Shown here: in pieces, positions 1-7,149 of the stretch
Layout: each line of letters begins with the position of its first letter
Numbering within the stretch: the first letter of the stretch is position 1
Assembly: GCA_040901865.1 (NCBI GenBank)
Contig: JBBDYD010000008.1
Coordinates: 1-53,890, forward strand
Direction of reading: 5' to 3'
DNA: 53,890 nt
Source: JBBDYD01 sp040901865
GTDB taxonomy: Bacteria > Bacteroidota > Ignavibacteria > UBA10030
Notes under the pieces: model-generated
What the model was told of the DNA's origin: nothing
The model's database searches: none
What the model saw: only the letters and a program-made list of their open reading frames with translations
Program-made: the position numbers and the translations under genes

Positions 1-532
1 CTGCCAGGAAAGGATGCGCCAGGCGGACCAGCTCTTCCAGGGGACCCACACCTCGAGCTGTGGCTATGTCGAATTGGCCCCGGAACTCTTTTCGCTTTGC
101 AAGCTCCTCTGCTCTGCCCCAAACAGCAATGGTGTCTTTGAGCCCGAGCGCTTTTGTCATCTCATCAACAGCTGTAATCTTTTTTTGCGTCGAATCAATC
201 ATTGTGATCTGAATCGTCGGGTTCAGGATCTTCAGGGGAATGCCCGGCAATCCGCCGCCCGTTCCGAGGTCCACGATCCGCCCATTCTCCGGAATCTTCA
301 CTTGAAACAACGGCGCTATTGAGTGGAGGATATGACTCTGCCAAACGTTCTCTTCGTCTCTCCGGGATATCAGATTAATCTTTTGGTTCCATTCAAGCAA
401 CAGCCGGACGTAATTCCTGATCAGTTCCAGTTGATCATCCGGGATTTTTAGCCCGTTTTTGGCGCATATCGTTCTGAGCCAAACTGGTGGGTCTGTAAGT
501 TGTTGAGGGGTAATGAGTTGTAATTGTTTCAT
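1..532 (-). CDS. rsmG: 16S rRNA (guanine527-N7)-methyltransferase RsmG (GidB), 3' part cut off by window edge
   Basis: Translating the minus strand from the ATG at 530-532 gives an open frame that runs off the left end of the window without a stop, about 177 residues. It begins MKQLQLITPQQ and contains the glycine-rich SAM-binding motif DLGTGGGLPGIPL at about residues 96-108, followed by the acidic strand end MIDST, both diagnostic of RsmG. The enzyme methylates G527 of 16S rRNA in the small subunit, using S-adenosylmethionine. It lies 44 bases downstream of mnmG on the same strand, the usual mnmE-mnmG-rsmG order near the origin. parA/parB commonly follow, outside this window. The C-terminal end is missing only because the window ends. 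Confidence 0.95.
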   Translation of the reverse strand, partial: MKQLQLITPQQLTDPPVWLRTICAKNGLKIPDDQLELIRNYVRLLLEWNQKINLISRRDEENVWQSHILHSIAPLFQVKIPENGRIVDLGTGGGLPGIPLKILNPTIQITMIDSTQKKITAVDEMTKALGLKDTIAVWGRAEELAKRKEFRGQFDIATARGVGPLEELVRLAHPFLA

Positions 533-540
533 GTGGAACG
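525..540. promoter_or_regulatory. Degenerate parS-like site over the rsmG start codon
   Basis: The 16-mer TGTTTCATGTGGAACG differs at two positions from the palindromic parS pattern TGTTYCACGTGRAACA, one in each half. It covers the rsmG start codon, just as the perfect site at 2492-2507 covers the mnmG start. It may be a weak ParB (Spo0J) site or a decayed copy. The core CACGTG is broken to CATGTG, so binding is uncertain. Confidence 0.4.
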
Positions 541-546
541 TTGGTG

Positions 547-575
547 GAAACCCGATGTCTGAGACAACGGGTTTC
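547..575. repeat. Long hairpin between mnmG and rsmG
   Basis: GAAACCCG (547-554) and CGGGTTTC (568-575) are perfect inverted repeats. The 13-base centre contains a second pairing segment (TGTC/GACA), so nearly the whole element can fold into one rod. It begins two bases after the mnmG stop. No T-run follows on either strand, so it is not a standard intrinsic terminator. It could be an mRNA processing or stability element between mnmG and rsmG, or a partial attenuator. Confidence 0.6.
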
Positions 576-576
576 A

Positions 577-2508
577 TCACGCTTTCAAGTGCACGAGTAG
601 AACAGATATATCAGACGGCGTCACACCGCTGATGCGAGATGCTTGCCCTATGGATGTTGGCCGCACGCGGGAGAGTTTTTCCCTCCCCTCGGCCGACAAC
701 GATCGTACGTTTCCGAAGTTGAACTCATCAGGAATGGCGTGAGACTCCAGGCGTTCGAATTTCAGGACCTGCTCCTGTTGCCGGGCTATGTAGCCGTCAT
801 ACTTGAACTCAATTTCCAGCTGTTCAGTTACCTCGGTAGCCAGGCGCCGATCCTCCCGCCTGAGAGTTTCCGTGAAGGGCTGCGACCGGACGGATTCAAG
901 ACTGAGAATATCCGAAAGCGTGACCGCGGGACGCTTAAGGAATTTATCTGCACGGATCTTTTCCTGAGTTCTCTCCGCTCCGAGCTTTTCCAGGTACGCA
1001 TTAGCCTCCGCCGGGGGGAGAGCATATGATGTCAGGAACCCGATCCCTTCGCGGATCAAGCCCTCTTTCCGCTTCAGTCTGCCAAACACTGTATCGTTGA
1101 TGAGGCCCACGGCGTGGCCAAGCGGCATGAGGCGCCGGTCGGCGTTATCCTGTCTGAGAAGAAGACGATGCTCGGCGCGTGATGTGAACATCCGATAGGG
1201 TTCGTCGGTGCTTTTGTTTACAAGGTCATCAATCATAACTCCTATGTACGCTTCCGACCGCTTCAAGATGAATGGATCCTCATTCCTGACTTTCCGGGCG
1301 GCGTTAATGCCGGCGATAAGCCCCTGCCCAGCTGCTTCCTCGTATCCCGACGTCCCGTTTATTTGACCCGCGAAGAAGAGTCCGCTTACCAGTTTGGTCT
1401 CCAACGTAAGTTTGACCTGGTGGGGCGGAAAGAAGTCGTACTCGACGGCATAGCCGGGTCTTATCATGCGGACGTGTTCCAGGCCCGGAATGGTCCTCAG
1501 GCCCTCCAGTTGAATGTCTTCCTGCAGGCTTGTTGAGAACCCGTTCACATAGACAATGTTGGTGTCATACCCCTCCGTTTCCAGAAAAATCTGATGTCGC
1601 TCCTTGTCGGCGAACCGATTGATCTTGTCTTCAATCGACGGGCAATAACGGGGCCCCACGCCCTTAATCCGCCCGGCGAACATCGGTGAATCATTAAACC
1701 CCTTGCGAAGCACTCTGTGAGTTTCCGGCGAGGTATACGTCAGGTACATTGGCACAAGACGGTTCGTGATTTTCTCGGTCTGGAAAGAAAACGGAGCCGG
1801 CGGATCATCGCTTCCCTGCGCTTCGGTTTTCGATAAATCGATGCTGTGGAGGTCTATTCTGGGCGGAGTCCCGGTCTTCAGCCGTCCGCTCACAAACCCA
1901 AGTTTTTCCAGTTTTTCGGTGATTCCTGCCGATGCCGGTTCACCAAACCTTCCGCCCGCCTTGTTAGTAAGCCCCGTATGCATGATGGCGCGCATAAACG
2001 TCCCAGCACAGAGTACTAGGGCCTTACAGCTGATTTTGAGGCCCTTTCCGGTCGTAATTCCGTCCATTCGGTAACCCTCGGAATACCCGGTTTCAGAGAC
2101 ATGGATGTCGGCTACAGAGTCTTCCAGAAGGTCAAGGCCGGGCTGAGCCTGAATCCGGGCCTGTGCCTCCCGGGAATACCATTCCCGGTCATTCTGACAC
2201 CGTGGTGACCAAACTGCGGGACCCTTCGAGCGGTTCAGCATGCGGAACTGAATTCCAGTCGCATCCGCCAGGCGGCCCATTTCACCACCGAGAGCGTCAA
2301 TCTCGCGGACAACGTGGCCTTTGGCTGTTCCGCCAATAGCCGGATTGCACGACATGCGGCCAATGGCCTTGCGGTCCATGGTTATCATGAGAACCGAGCA
2401 ACCCATTCGGGCGGCAGCCAAGGCGGCCTCGATCCCGGCATGCCCCGCCCCAACCACGATCACGTCATAGCGGTTATGTTTTGGTTCTGACTGTTCCACG
2501 TGAAACAT
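577..2508 (-). CDS. mnmG: tRNA uridine-5-carboxymethylaminomethyl modification enzyme MnmG (GidA)
   Basis: 643 residues, normal length for the long form of the family. It works with MnmE to place the carboxymethylaminomethyl group on U34 of certain tRNAs, using FAD, NADH, glycine and methylene-THF. The FAD-binding motif GAGHAG sits at residues 20-25. The family signatures GPRYCPSIEDKI (mid-protein) and SGLFFAGQINGTSGYEEAAG are intact. The ATG at 2506-2508 shares a base with the mnmE stop (TAATG arrangement), so the two genes are translationally coupled. The first codons (MFHVEQ) also form a parS site, so the N-terminus is constrained by DNA function as well as protein function. Confidence 0.97.
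   Translation of the reverse strand: MFHVEQSEPKHNRYDVIVVGAGHAGIEAALAAARMGCSVLMITMDRKAIGRMSCNPAIGGTAKGHVVREIDALGGEMGRLADATGIQFRMLNRSKGPAVWSPRCQNDREWYSREAQARIQAQPGLDLLEDSVADIHVSETGYSEGYRMDGITTGKGLKISCKALVLCAGTFMRAIMHTGLTNKAGGRFGEPASAGITEKLEKLGFVSGRLKTGTPPRIDLHSIDLSKTEAQGSDDPPAPFSFQTEKITNRLVPMYLTYTSPETHRVLRKGFNDSPMFAGRIKGVGPRYCPSIEDKINRFADKERHQIFLETEGYDTNIVYVNGFSTSLQEDIQLEGLRTIPGLEHVRMIRPGYAVEYDFFPPHQVKLTLETKLVSGLFFAGQINGTSGYEEAAGQGLIAGINAARKVRNEDPFILKRSEAYIGVMIDDLVNKSTDEPYRMFTSRAEHRLLLRQDNADRRLMPLGHAVGLINDTVFGRLKRKEGLIREGIGFLTSYALPPAEANAYLEKLGAERTQEKIRADKFLKRPAVTLSDILSLESVRSQPFTETLRREDRRLATEVTEQLEIEFKYDGYIARQQEQVLKFERLESHAIPDEFNFGNVRSLSAEGREKLSRVRPTSIGQASRISGVTPSDISVLLVHLKA
2492..2507. promoter_or_regulatory. 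parS: parS centromere site (ParB/Spo0J binding)
   Basis: The 16-mer TGTTCCACGTGAAACA matches the bacterial parS consensus (TGTTNCACGTGAAACA) with no mismatch. parS sites are bound by ParB and seed the partition complex that segregates newly replicated origins. This one lies about 4.5 kb from the DnaA-box cluster, as expected for an origin-proximal site, and is embedded in the first codons of mnmG. Confidence 0.9.
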
Positions 2509-3914
2509 TATTTTCCTATGCAGAACTTTGAGAAAATCTCGTCAAGGATATCGTCGGTTGTCACGGCGCCGGTAATCTCTCCCAGGGAGTCAAGGGCGGC
2601 CCGGATGTCCGGCGTTACGAATTCTCCGCCGGCCCCTGTTTCAAGTGACTTCAGGGCCAGGTCCAGGCTTTTTGCGGACTGGGCCAAAACCTGGTAATGT
2701 CTTGCGTTTGTCACCGTCACACTGTTCTCGGATGTAGCGTGTTGGCCGGCGAGGGCGGATTGAACCAGCGCCTCCCGAAGTCCTTCAAGGCCTTCGCCTG
2801 TTAACGCTGAAACCTTTACCACGGCTTTGGGTTGGATCGTGGAGACACGCTGTTCAAGGGCGCCGTTTGTACCTGGCGCCAGGTCTATCTTGTTGAATGC
2901 CACGATTGTCGAGGCACGCCCCCTGAGATCCTTAGCAAGCCGCTCGGCCAGCTTCAACTCCTCGGCTCCCAGGGGCTTTGAGCCATCTATCACAAGAACA
3001 AGCAGGTCGCTTGAGTTTATCTGATCTTCGGATCGCTTCACACCTTCTTGTTCGGCTCTGTCGACCGCATCGCGCAAACCAGCCGTATCGACAATCCGAA
3101 ATGCCAACCCGTTGATCGAGAGGCTTTCCTCGATGGTGTCCCGGGTTGTTCCCGGAACATCCGTGACAATGGCTCTTTGTTCCTTTAAGAGGGCGTTCAG
3201 GAGGCTTGATTTTCCGACGTTCGGCATTCCTGCCAGCACAACCTTGACGCCGTCCCGGTAAAGGCGGCCCGTATGGTAGGACTGCAGGAGCCCCTGGATG
3301 CTTCCCACCGCGTCCCTGATCTGGTCGGCCACCTTGGATTTATCGGCAAACTCAAGCCCTTCTTCTGCAAAATCCAACTCGAGCTCCAAAAGCCCGACAG
3401 CCCGAATCAACCCTTCCCGCAGGTTGCCGATGCGCTGACCAAGCTCGCCCTGGAGCTGTCTAAGGGAGCTTCGTTGAGACCGTTCTGAGCCGGCATGGAT
3501 CAGGTCGGCTACGGCCTCGGCCTGTGAGAGGTCTATTCGACTATTCAGAAAGGCCCTTTTCGTGAACTCACCGGGCTCGGCAAGCCGGGCGCCATATTCC
3601 AAGAGAGCGTGGAGGATTGTGCGCGGTACGAGTATCCCCCCATGGCAACTGATTTCGACGACGTTCTCACCGGTGTAGGATGTTGGTTCCCGGAATACCA
3701 CGGCAACGACCTCATCCAGGATCTCCCCGTTTGGATTGTAAAATTTTCCCACGTGAGCTGTGTGTGTTGCGGCAGTGGCCAGATCAACGCGCCCCTTGAA
3801 CCCTTTTGCGGCCAAGGGAATGGCGTCGGGTCCGCTAATCCGCAGGACGGCGATTCCGCCTTCTCCGACCGGGGTAGCAATAGCCGTAATGGTATCGTTC
3901 GAGCTGGCCTTCAT
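2508..3914 (-). CDS. mnmE: tRNA uridine-5-carboxymethylaminomethyl modification GTPase MnmE (TrmE)
   Basis: About 468 residues, full length. The N-terminal folate-binding domain (MnmE_N) is followed by a helical domain with an inserted G domain. Walker A GMPNVGKS lies near residues 229-236, the switch region contains DTAGLR, and the specificity motif is NKID. The protein ends in FCIGK, the C-terminal C-(I/L/V)-G-K motif that is catalytically required. It pairs with MnmG to modify tRNA wobble uridines. An ATG at 3912-3914 and a GTG directly upstream (3915-3917) are both possible starts; I chose the ATG because residues after it match the family's short N-terminus and neither has a clear Shine-Dalgarno sequence. 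It overlaps mnmG by one base. Confidence 0.96.
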   Translation of the reverse strand: MKASSNDTITAIATPVGEGGIAVLRISGPDAIPLAAKGFKGRVDLATAATHTAHVGKFYNPNGEILDEVVAVVFREPTSYTGENVVEISCHGGILVPRTILHALLEYGARLAEPGEFTKRAFLNSRIDLSQAEAVADLIHAGSERSQRSSLRQLQGELGQRIGNLREGLIRAVGLLELELDFAEEGLEFADKSKVADQIRDAVGSIQGLLQSYHTGRLYRDGVKVVLAGMPNVGKSSLLNALLKEQRAIVTDVPGTTRDTIEESLSINGLAFRIVDTAGLRDAVDRAEQEGVKRSEDQINSSDLLVLVIDGSKPLGAEELKLAERLAKDLRGRASTIVAFNKIDLAPGTNGALEQRVSTIQPKAVVKVSALTGEGLEGLREALVQSALAGQHATSENSVTVTNARHYQVLAQSAKSLDLALKSLETGAGGEFVTPDIRAALDSLGEITGAVTTDDILDEIFSKFCIGK

Positions 3915-4147
3915 CACTGATCAATCGAGGTTTGGGGGGGATAATGTACGGAATCGGGGGGGGAGATACAATGGATTGTGGATTGGGGAATTCGGATTGC
4001 GGATTGTGAAAAAACGGGGTTTTAGAGAAGATGGGTCGAGCGCTGAGGGATCGAAGATGGAAACGGTTCAACTAAGCATCAACAAGGCGGGCCAACGAAT
4101 CAACCCGCTTCACTCTTCACCCTTCACCCTTTACCCTTCACTCTACG
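3915..4147. other. Intergenic spacer mnmE-yidC with short direct repeats
   Basis: No gene is supported here. The stretch has G-runs (two runs of seven to eight G near 3936 and 3958), repeated GGATTG words around 3970-4010, and the heptamer tandem array listed separately at its far end. The base composition differs from the flanking genes. No promoter for mnmE stands out. Confidence 0.5.
4108..4142. repeat. Heptanucleotide tandem repeat, five copies of CTTCACY
   Basis: Five consecutive 7-base units: CTTCACT, CTTCACC, CTTCACC, CTTTACC, CTTCACT. On the other strand the unit reads RGTGAAG, close to the AGTGAAC units at 13742-13790 and 18868-18895. It lies immediately downstream of the yidC stop. 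Confidence 0.8.
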
Positions 4148-5959
4148 CTATGTTTTCTTGTTGAGGCGCGGAATGTCGCCAAGCTTGCCGAAGAATCCGC
4201 CTTTACCTTTTTTCTTGGGATCGGTCTTGCGAAGGGGCTCACCCTCGTGCTGCTTGTTGATGTACATCTGCTGCCCGATCGAAAGTAGGTTGAATACAAA
4301 GTAATAGAGATTCAGTCCGGCCGGGAAGCTGTTGAATAAGAGGGTCATCATTACCGGCATCATCCAGACCATGGCTTTCTGTCTTGGATCTTTCACGGTC
4401 ATCTTCTGTTGAATAAATGTCGTGATCCCCATGAGGAGTGCCAGTCCGCTCACTTCCTGAACGCCGAACATCGGAATGGTAAACGGCAGTGTAAAAATTG
4501 TATCCGGAACGGAGAGATCGTTGATCCACCAGACGAAATTCGCCTGACGGAGTTCGATGGCCGACCGGAACACATTATACAGTGCGATGAGAATCGGGAA
4601 CTGAAGGAAGAGGGGAAGGCATCCGCCGGCCGGGTTCACGCCATACTCGCGATACAGGTTCATGATCTGGGAGTTCATCTTCTGCGAATCGTCTTTATGC
4701 TTCTCTTTGATCTCCTCCATCATCGGCTGGAGTGCCTGCATCTTGCGCATCGACTTCATACTGCTCTTGGTGAGCGGATAAAGGGCGGTTTTAATAATAA
4801 TCGCAAAAATTATTAGTATTATGCCCCAGTTGGAAATGAAGCTGTGGAGGAATACGAAAACGGGGAGCATGAGATAGACCGAGATCGGCCGCACGATCCA
4901 GCCCCATCCCAGGTAAATGACGTTTTCCAGTCCAACATCATAGGACGACATCAGGCGGTAGTCGCTCGGGCCGAAATACACCTTGAACTCAGCCCGCTCT
5001 TCGATTCCGCCCTTGAACGGCATCTCGAGGATCAGTCCGTATGTCTCAACAATTCCCTGATCCTGGACGGAAATCCGGGTTCCCTGCAGGTACGCCGCTG
5101 CTGTTTCGACGGTCTTTGGCATGAGGGCGAGCGCGAAATACTTCGTGTTTGTTGCAACCCAATCGACCTTTCCCTGGTGATCTCTGTTGATTGTCTCACC
5201 GACCGTGGAAGCGTCGATCTCGATATGCTCTCCTGCGGCGTAGACGTGGGCTGCGGCAAATCCTGACTCCTCAACGCTGTTTCGTTCGGCATACCGGAGA
5301 CCCGATTCCCAAGCCAGCTCATACTTGAAGTTTGTGATGACATCAGAAAGTTTGCTAAATACGACCTCGACATCGAAGTCGTACGACCCATTCCGAAACC
5401 GGAAAATCTTCACCAGCTGTCCGCCGTTTGAAGATGGAAGGACCATCCGGATTTCGCACTGTTCTTCTTTTTCAAGATGGGTGACCGGGGGACCGGGAGA
5501 ATCAAAATATAAATTTCTCGTGTCGACAAGTCGTCCGTCGGAGGTCATAAACCGCACACTCAGATCACCCTTACTCTCATAGTCGACAAGCTGAACCGGA
5601 TCACCCGACCAGGATTTGAAACCCTTCAGCTCCCATTCCCGAATAAGTCCGCCCTTCGTTGTGATTCTGGCTCTGAACAGGTCGGTTTCCACAACGATAT
5701 CCCGCTCCCTGCCTTCGGCCCTTGCCTGGAAGTATCGGCCATAGTTGTCCGACTCTTGTTGAGGTGAGGGTTTGGTTTGTGTTGCAGCGCTGTCAATACG
5801 TTTTGGCTGGCTCTTCTCGGCGGTTGTACCTGTTGTATCTATTGATGTTGTGGTGAGGTTCTGTTCGTCCGGGGATGGCGGGGTGGGGGCGTTTGTATAC
5901 ATCCATACCATGAGGATTAAGAAAATAAGAACGAAACCGAAAATTGATTGACGATCCAT
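4148..5959 (-). CDS. yidC: Membrane protein insertase YidC
   Basis: 603 residues, the length of Gram-negative YidC proteins that carry a large periplasmic domain between the first and second membrane helices. The N-terminal helix (about residues 6-24) is followed by a Ser/Thr/Pro/Gln-rich linker, the beta-rich periplasmic domain (about 60-340), then the conserved insertase core with hydrophobic segments near 355-375, 425-450, 480-500 and 515-550. The tail is Lys/Gly-rich (KKKGKGG). YidC inserts and folds inner-membrane proteins, alone or with SecYEG. It sits directly downstream of yidD, two bases apart, in the rpmH-rnpA-yidD-yidC order found at many origins. Confidence 0.96.
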   Translation of the reverse strand: MDRQSIFGFVLIFLILMVWMYTNAPTPPSPDEQNLTTTSIDTTGTTAEKSQPKRIDSAATQTKPSPQQESDNYGRYFQARAEGRERDIVVETDLFRARITTKGGLIREWELKGFKSWSGDPVQLVDYESKGDLSVRFMTSDGRLVDTRNLYFDSPGPPVTHLEKEEQCEIRMVLPSSNGGQLVKIFRFRNGSYDFDVEVVFSKLSDVITNFKYELAWESGLRYAERNSVEESGFAAAHVYAAGEHIEIDASTVGETINRDHQGKVDWVATNTKYFALALMPKTVETAAAYLQGTRISVQDQGIVETYGLILEMPFKGGIEERAEFKVYFGPSDYRLMSSYDVGLENVIYLGWGWIVRPISVYLMLPVFVFLHSFISNWGIILIIFAIIIKTALYPLTKSSMKSMRKMQALQPMMEEIKEKHKDDSQKMNSQIMNLYREYGVNPAGGCLPLFLQFPILIALYNVFRSAIELRQANFVWWINDLSVPDTIFTLPFTIPMFGVQEVSGLALLMGITTFIQQKMTVKDPRQKAMVWMMPVMMTLLFNSFPAGLNLYYFVFNLLSIGQQMYINKQHEGEPLRKTDPKKKGKGGFFGKLGDIPRLNKKT

Positions 5960-5961
5960 AA

Positions 5962-6207
5962 TTAGGTGTTTCCTTTGCGGGGTGTGGCTGGATCCGGCAC
6001 CGGATCATACCCGGCGTGCTTGTGAAACGGGTGACAGCGGAGCAGTCTGCGCATCCCAAAATACAACCCGCGCGGCACCCCATGTTTTTCAACGGCTTCC
6101 AGCGTATAGTTCGAGCAAGAAGGAACAAATCGGCAGTGGTTGAACGGGAGGATTGGCGACAGGGCGGCCTGGTAAATCCTTATGAGGGCGATGGCAGCTT
6201 TTTTCAT
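5962..6207 (-). CDS. yidD: Membrane protein insertion efficiency factor YidD
   Basis: 81 residues. It contains the family hallmarks: an amphipathic N-terminus (MKKAAIALIRIYQ), a CRFVPSCSNYTLEA segment with two cysteines, and RLLRCHPFHKHAGYDPVP near the C-terminus. YidD is a small protein at the inner face of the inner membrane that helps YidC-dependent insertion. Its ATG overlaps the rnpA stop by four bases (ATGA), so it is translationally coupled to rnpA, and yidC starts three bases after its stop. Confidence 0.95.
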   Translation of the reverse strand: MKKAAIALIRIYQAALSPILPFNHCRFVPSCSNYTLEAVEKHGVPRGLYFGMRRLLRCHPFHKHAGYDPVPDPATPRKGNT

Positions 6208-6578
6208 GTTCGAATTTTTTCCCGAAGGATGTTCAGTGCCGCGACAACGTCTTTCTCAAGATCTTTGCAAATAACCCTGGAGGCCCGATCGGCCTTTTCC
6301 CCGCGGTACATGAATACCAATGTGTATTTTCCACTTGGCAGGAGGGGCTCATTGTGGCGGACGGCTTCACGAAGGCATCGTTTTACTCGGTTTCGAACCG
6401 CCGCTTTCCGTATCGACCGGGAAACCGAAAAGCCGGCCCGGGTTGGGCTGGAGGCGGCATCCACGGAATAGAATAGCCGAATGGACCCCGCCGTCAGGGA
6501 GTTCCCTTTGGCAATAATATCCGAAAAGGCTTTGTACCCTCGGAGGATTCTTTCTTTTGGGAGACCGAAGACCGGCAC
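6204..6578 (-). CDS. rnpA: Ribonuclease P protein component RnpA
   Basis: 124 residues, typical size. It carries the RNase P signature region with the basic stretch RSIRKAAVRNRVKRCLREAVR near the middle, preceded by the FSVSRS strand. RnpA binds the RNase P RNA and helps 5' end maturation of pre-tRNA. The only plausible start giving the LPKERILRG N-terminus is a GTG at 6576-6578; no good Shine-Dalgarno precedes it. It follows rpmH by 11 bases, so both are very likely on one transcript. Confidence 0.95.
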   Translation of the reverse strand: MPVFGLPKERILRGYKAFSDIIAKGNSLTAGSIRLFYSVDAASSPTRAGFSVSRSIRKAAVRNRVKRCLREAVRHNEPLLPSGKYTLVFMYRGEKADRASRVICKDLEKDVVAALNILREKIRT

Positions 6579-6589
6579 CGTGGGGCAGG

Positions 6590-6736
6590 CTACCGCTCGC
6601 TGCTCACAGAGAGTTTGTGGCGGCCCTTTGCCCGTCGCCGGCTTAACACTTTGCGGCCGTTTTTCGTGGCCATGCGGGCTCTGAATCCGTGGGTATTCTT
6701 GCGCTTGCGTTTATGGGGCTGATACGTCCGCTTCAT
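6590..6736 (-). CDS. rpmH: 50S ribosomal protein L34
   Basis: 48 residues translated by hand from the ATG at 6734-6736 to the TAG at 6590-6592. It opens MKRTYQPHKRKRKNTHGFRA, continues RMATKNGRKVLSRRRAKGRH and ends KLSVSSER, the textbook L34 sequence with slightly extended C-terminus. It is a small, strongly basic large-subunit ribosomal protein. It is the first gene of the minus-strand rpmH-rnpA-yidD-yidC group and faces dnaA across the origin gap. Confidence 0.97.
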   Translation of the reverse strand: MKRTYQPHKRKRKNTHGFRARMATKNGRKVLSRRRAKGRHKLSVSSER

Positions 6737-6766
6737 CTTCTCTCCGGTTTCAATTCAAAGGTCTCT

Positions 6767-6795
6767 AATGTAGTGAAAACCGCCTCCAGATTCAA
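6767..6795 (-). promoter_or_regulatory. Candidate rpmH promoter
   Basis: On the minus strand TTGAAT (6790-6795) is followed after 17 bases by TACATT (6767-6772). Both hexamers match the sigma-70 consensus at four of six positions with ideal spacing. Transcription would start about 25 bases before the rpmH ATG. This is a sequence match only. Confidence 0.5.
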
Positions 6796-6823
6796 CCGCG
6801 TTGTTCGTTTGTAATTTTTCCGC

Positions 6824-6852
6824 TTGCGTTCCGCTTCGCTCCGTGTTATAAT
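6824..6852 (+). promoter_or_regulatory. Candidate dnaA promoter
   Basis: TTGCGT (6824-6829), a 17-base spacer and a perfect TATAAT (6847-6852) on the plus strand. Transcription from here would give a leader of about 290 bases covering all DnaA-box-like sites at 6881-7104, which would suit autoregulation by DnaA. The -35 element is weak, so the assignment is moderate. Confidence 0.5.
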
Positions 6853-6880
6853 AAAACCCCCACCTCAGACAGATGTTGTT

Positions 6881-7104
6881 GGTTGATAACTTGTTGATAT
6901 GTTTTTGGGGTTGATGCATCGCGTTTCACAGCCGGATTTCTCAGGCTTTCACTGTTTTCAGGTGTTGTTGATAACATGGTGAGAAGTGCTGGTTTGGTGT
7001 TGTGTTTTCAATGCTTTGGGTGATCCGCTTCATGTTGACAATCGTTTGTTGGTGTTAAGTTGCTAATTGTCGTTTTTCCACGATGTGGATATTCTTGTTG
7101 ATAA
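6881..7104 (+). promoter_or_regulatory. oriC: Probable oriC: cluster of co-oriented DnaA-box-like 9-mers
   Basis: Within 225 bases I see GGTTGATAA (6881-6889), TGTTGATAT (6892-6900), TGTTGATAA (6966-6974), TGTTGACAA (7033-7041), TGTGGATAT (7084-7092) and TGTTGATAA (7096-7104). Each is one to three changes from TGTGGATAA, the complement of the DnaA box TTATCCACA, and all point the same way. The gap lies between divergent rpmH and dnaA, gene strand switches here, and parS is close by. A perfect box lies on the other side of dnaA at 8644. No experimental or skew data were available. Confidence 0.75.
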
Positions 7105-7149
7105 TTCGTTCGTTCCCACGTTGATTTCGTAAATTTTTTTGGAAATCTC

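Noticed and set aside
3750..3755. CACGTG core as a parS candidate
   Set aside because: Flanks (TTCC and AGCTG) do not match parS halves; only the six-base core agrees.
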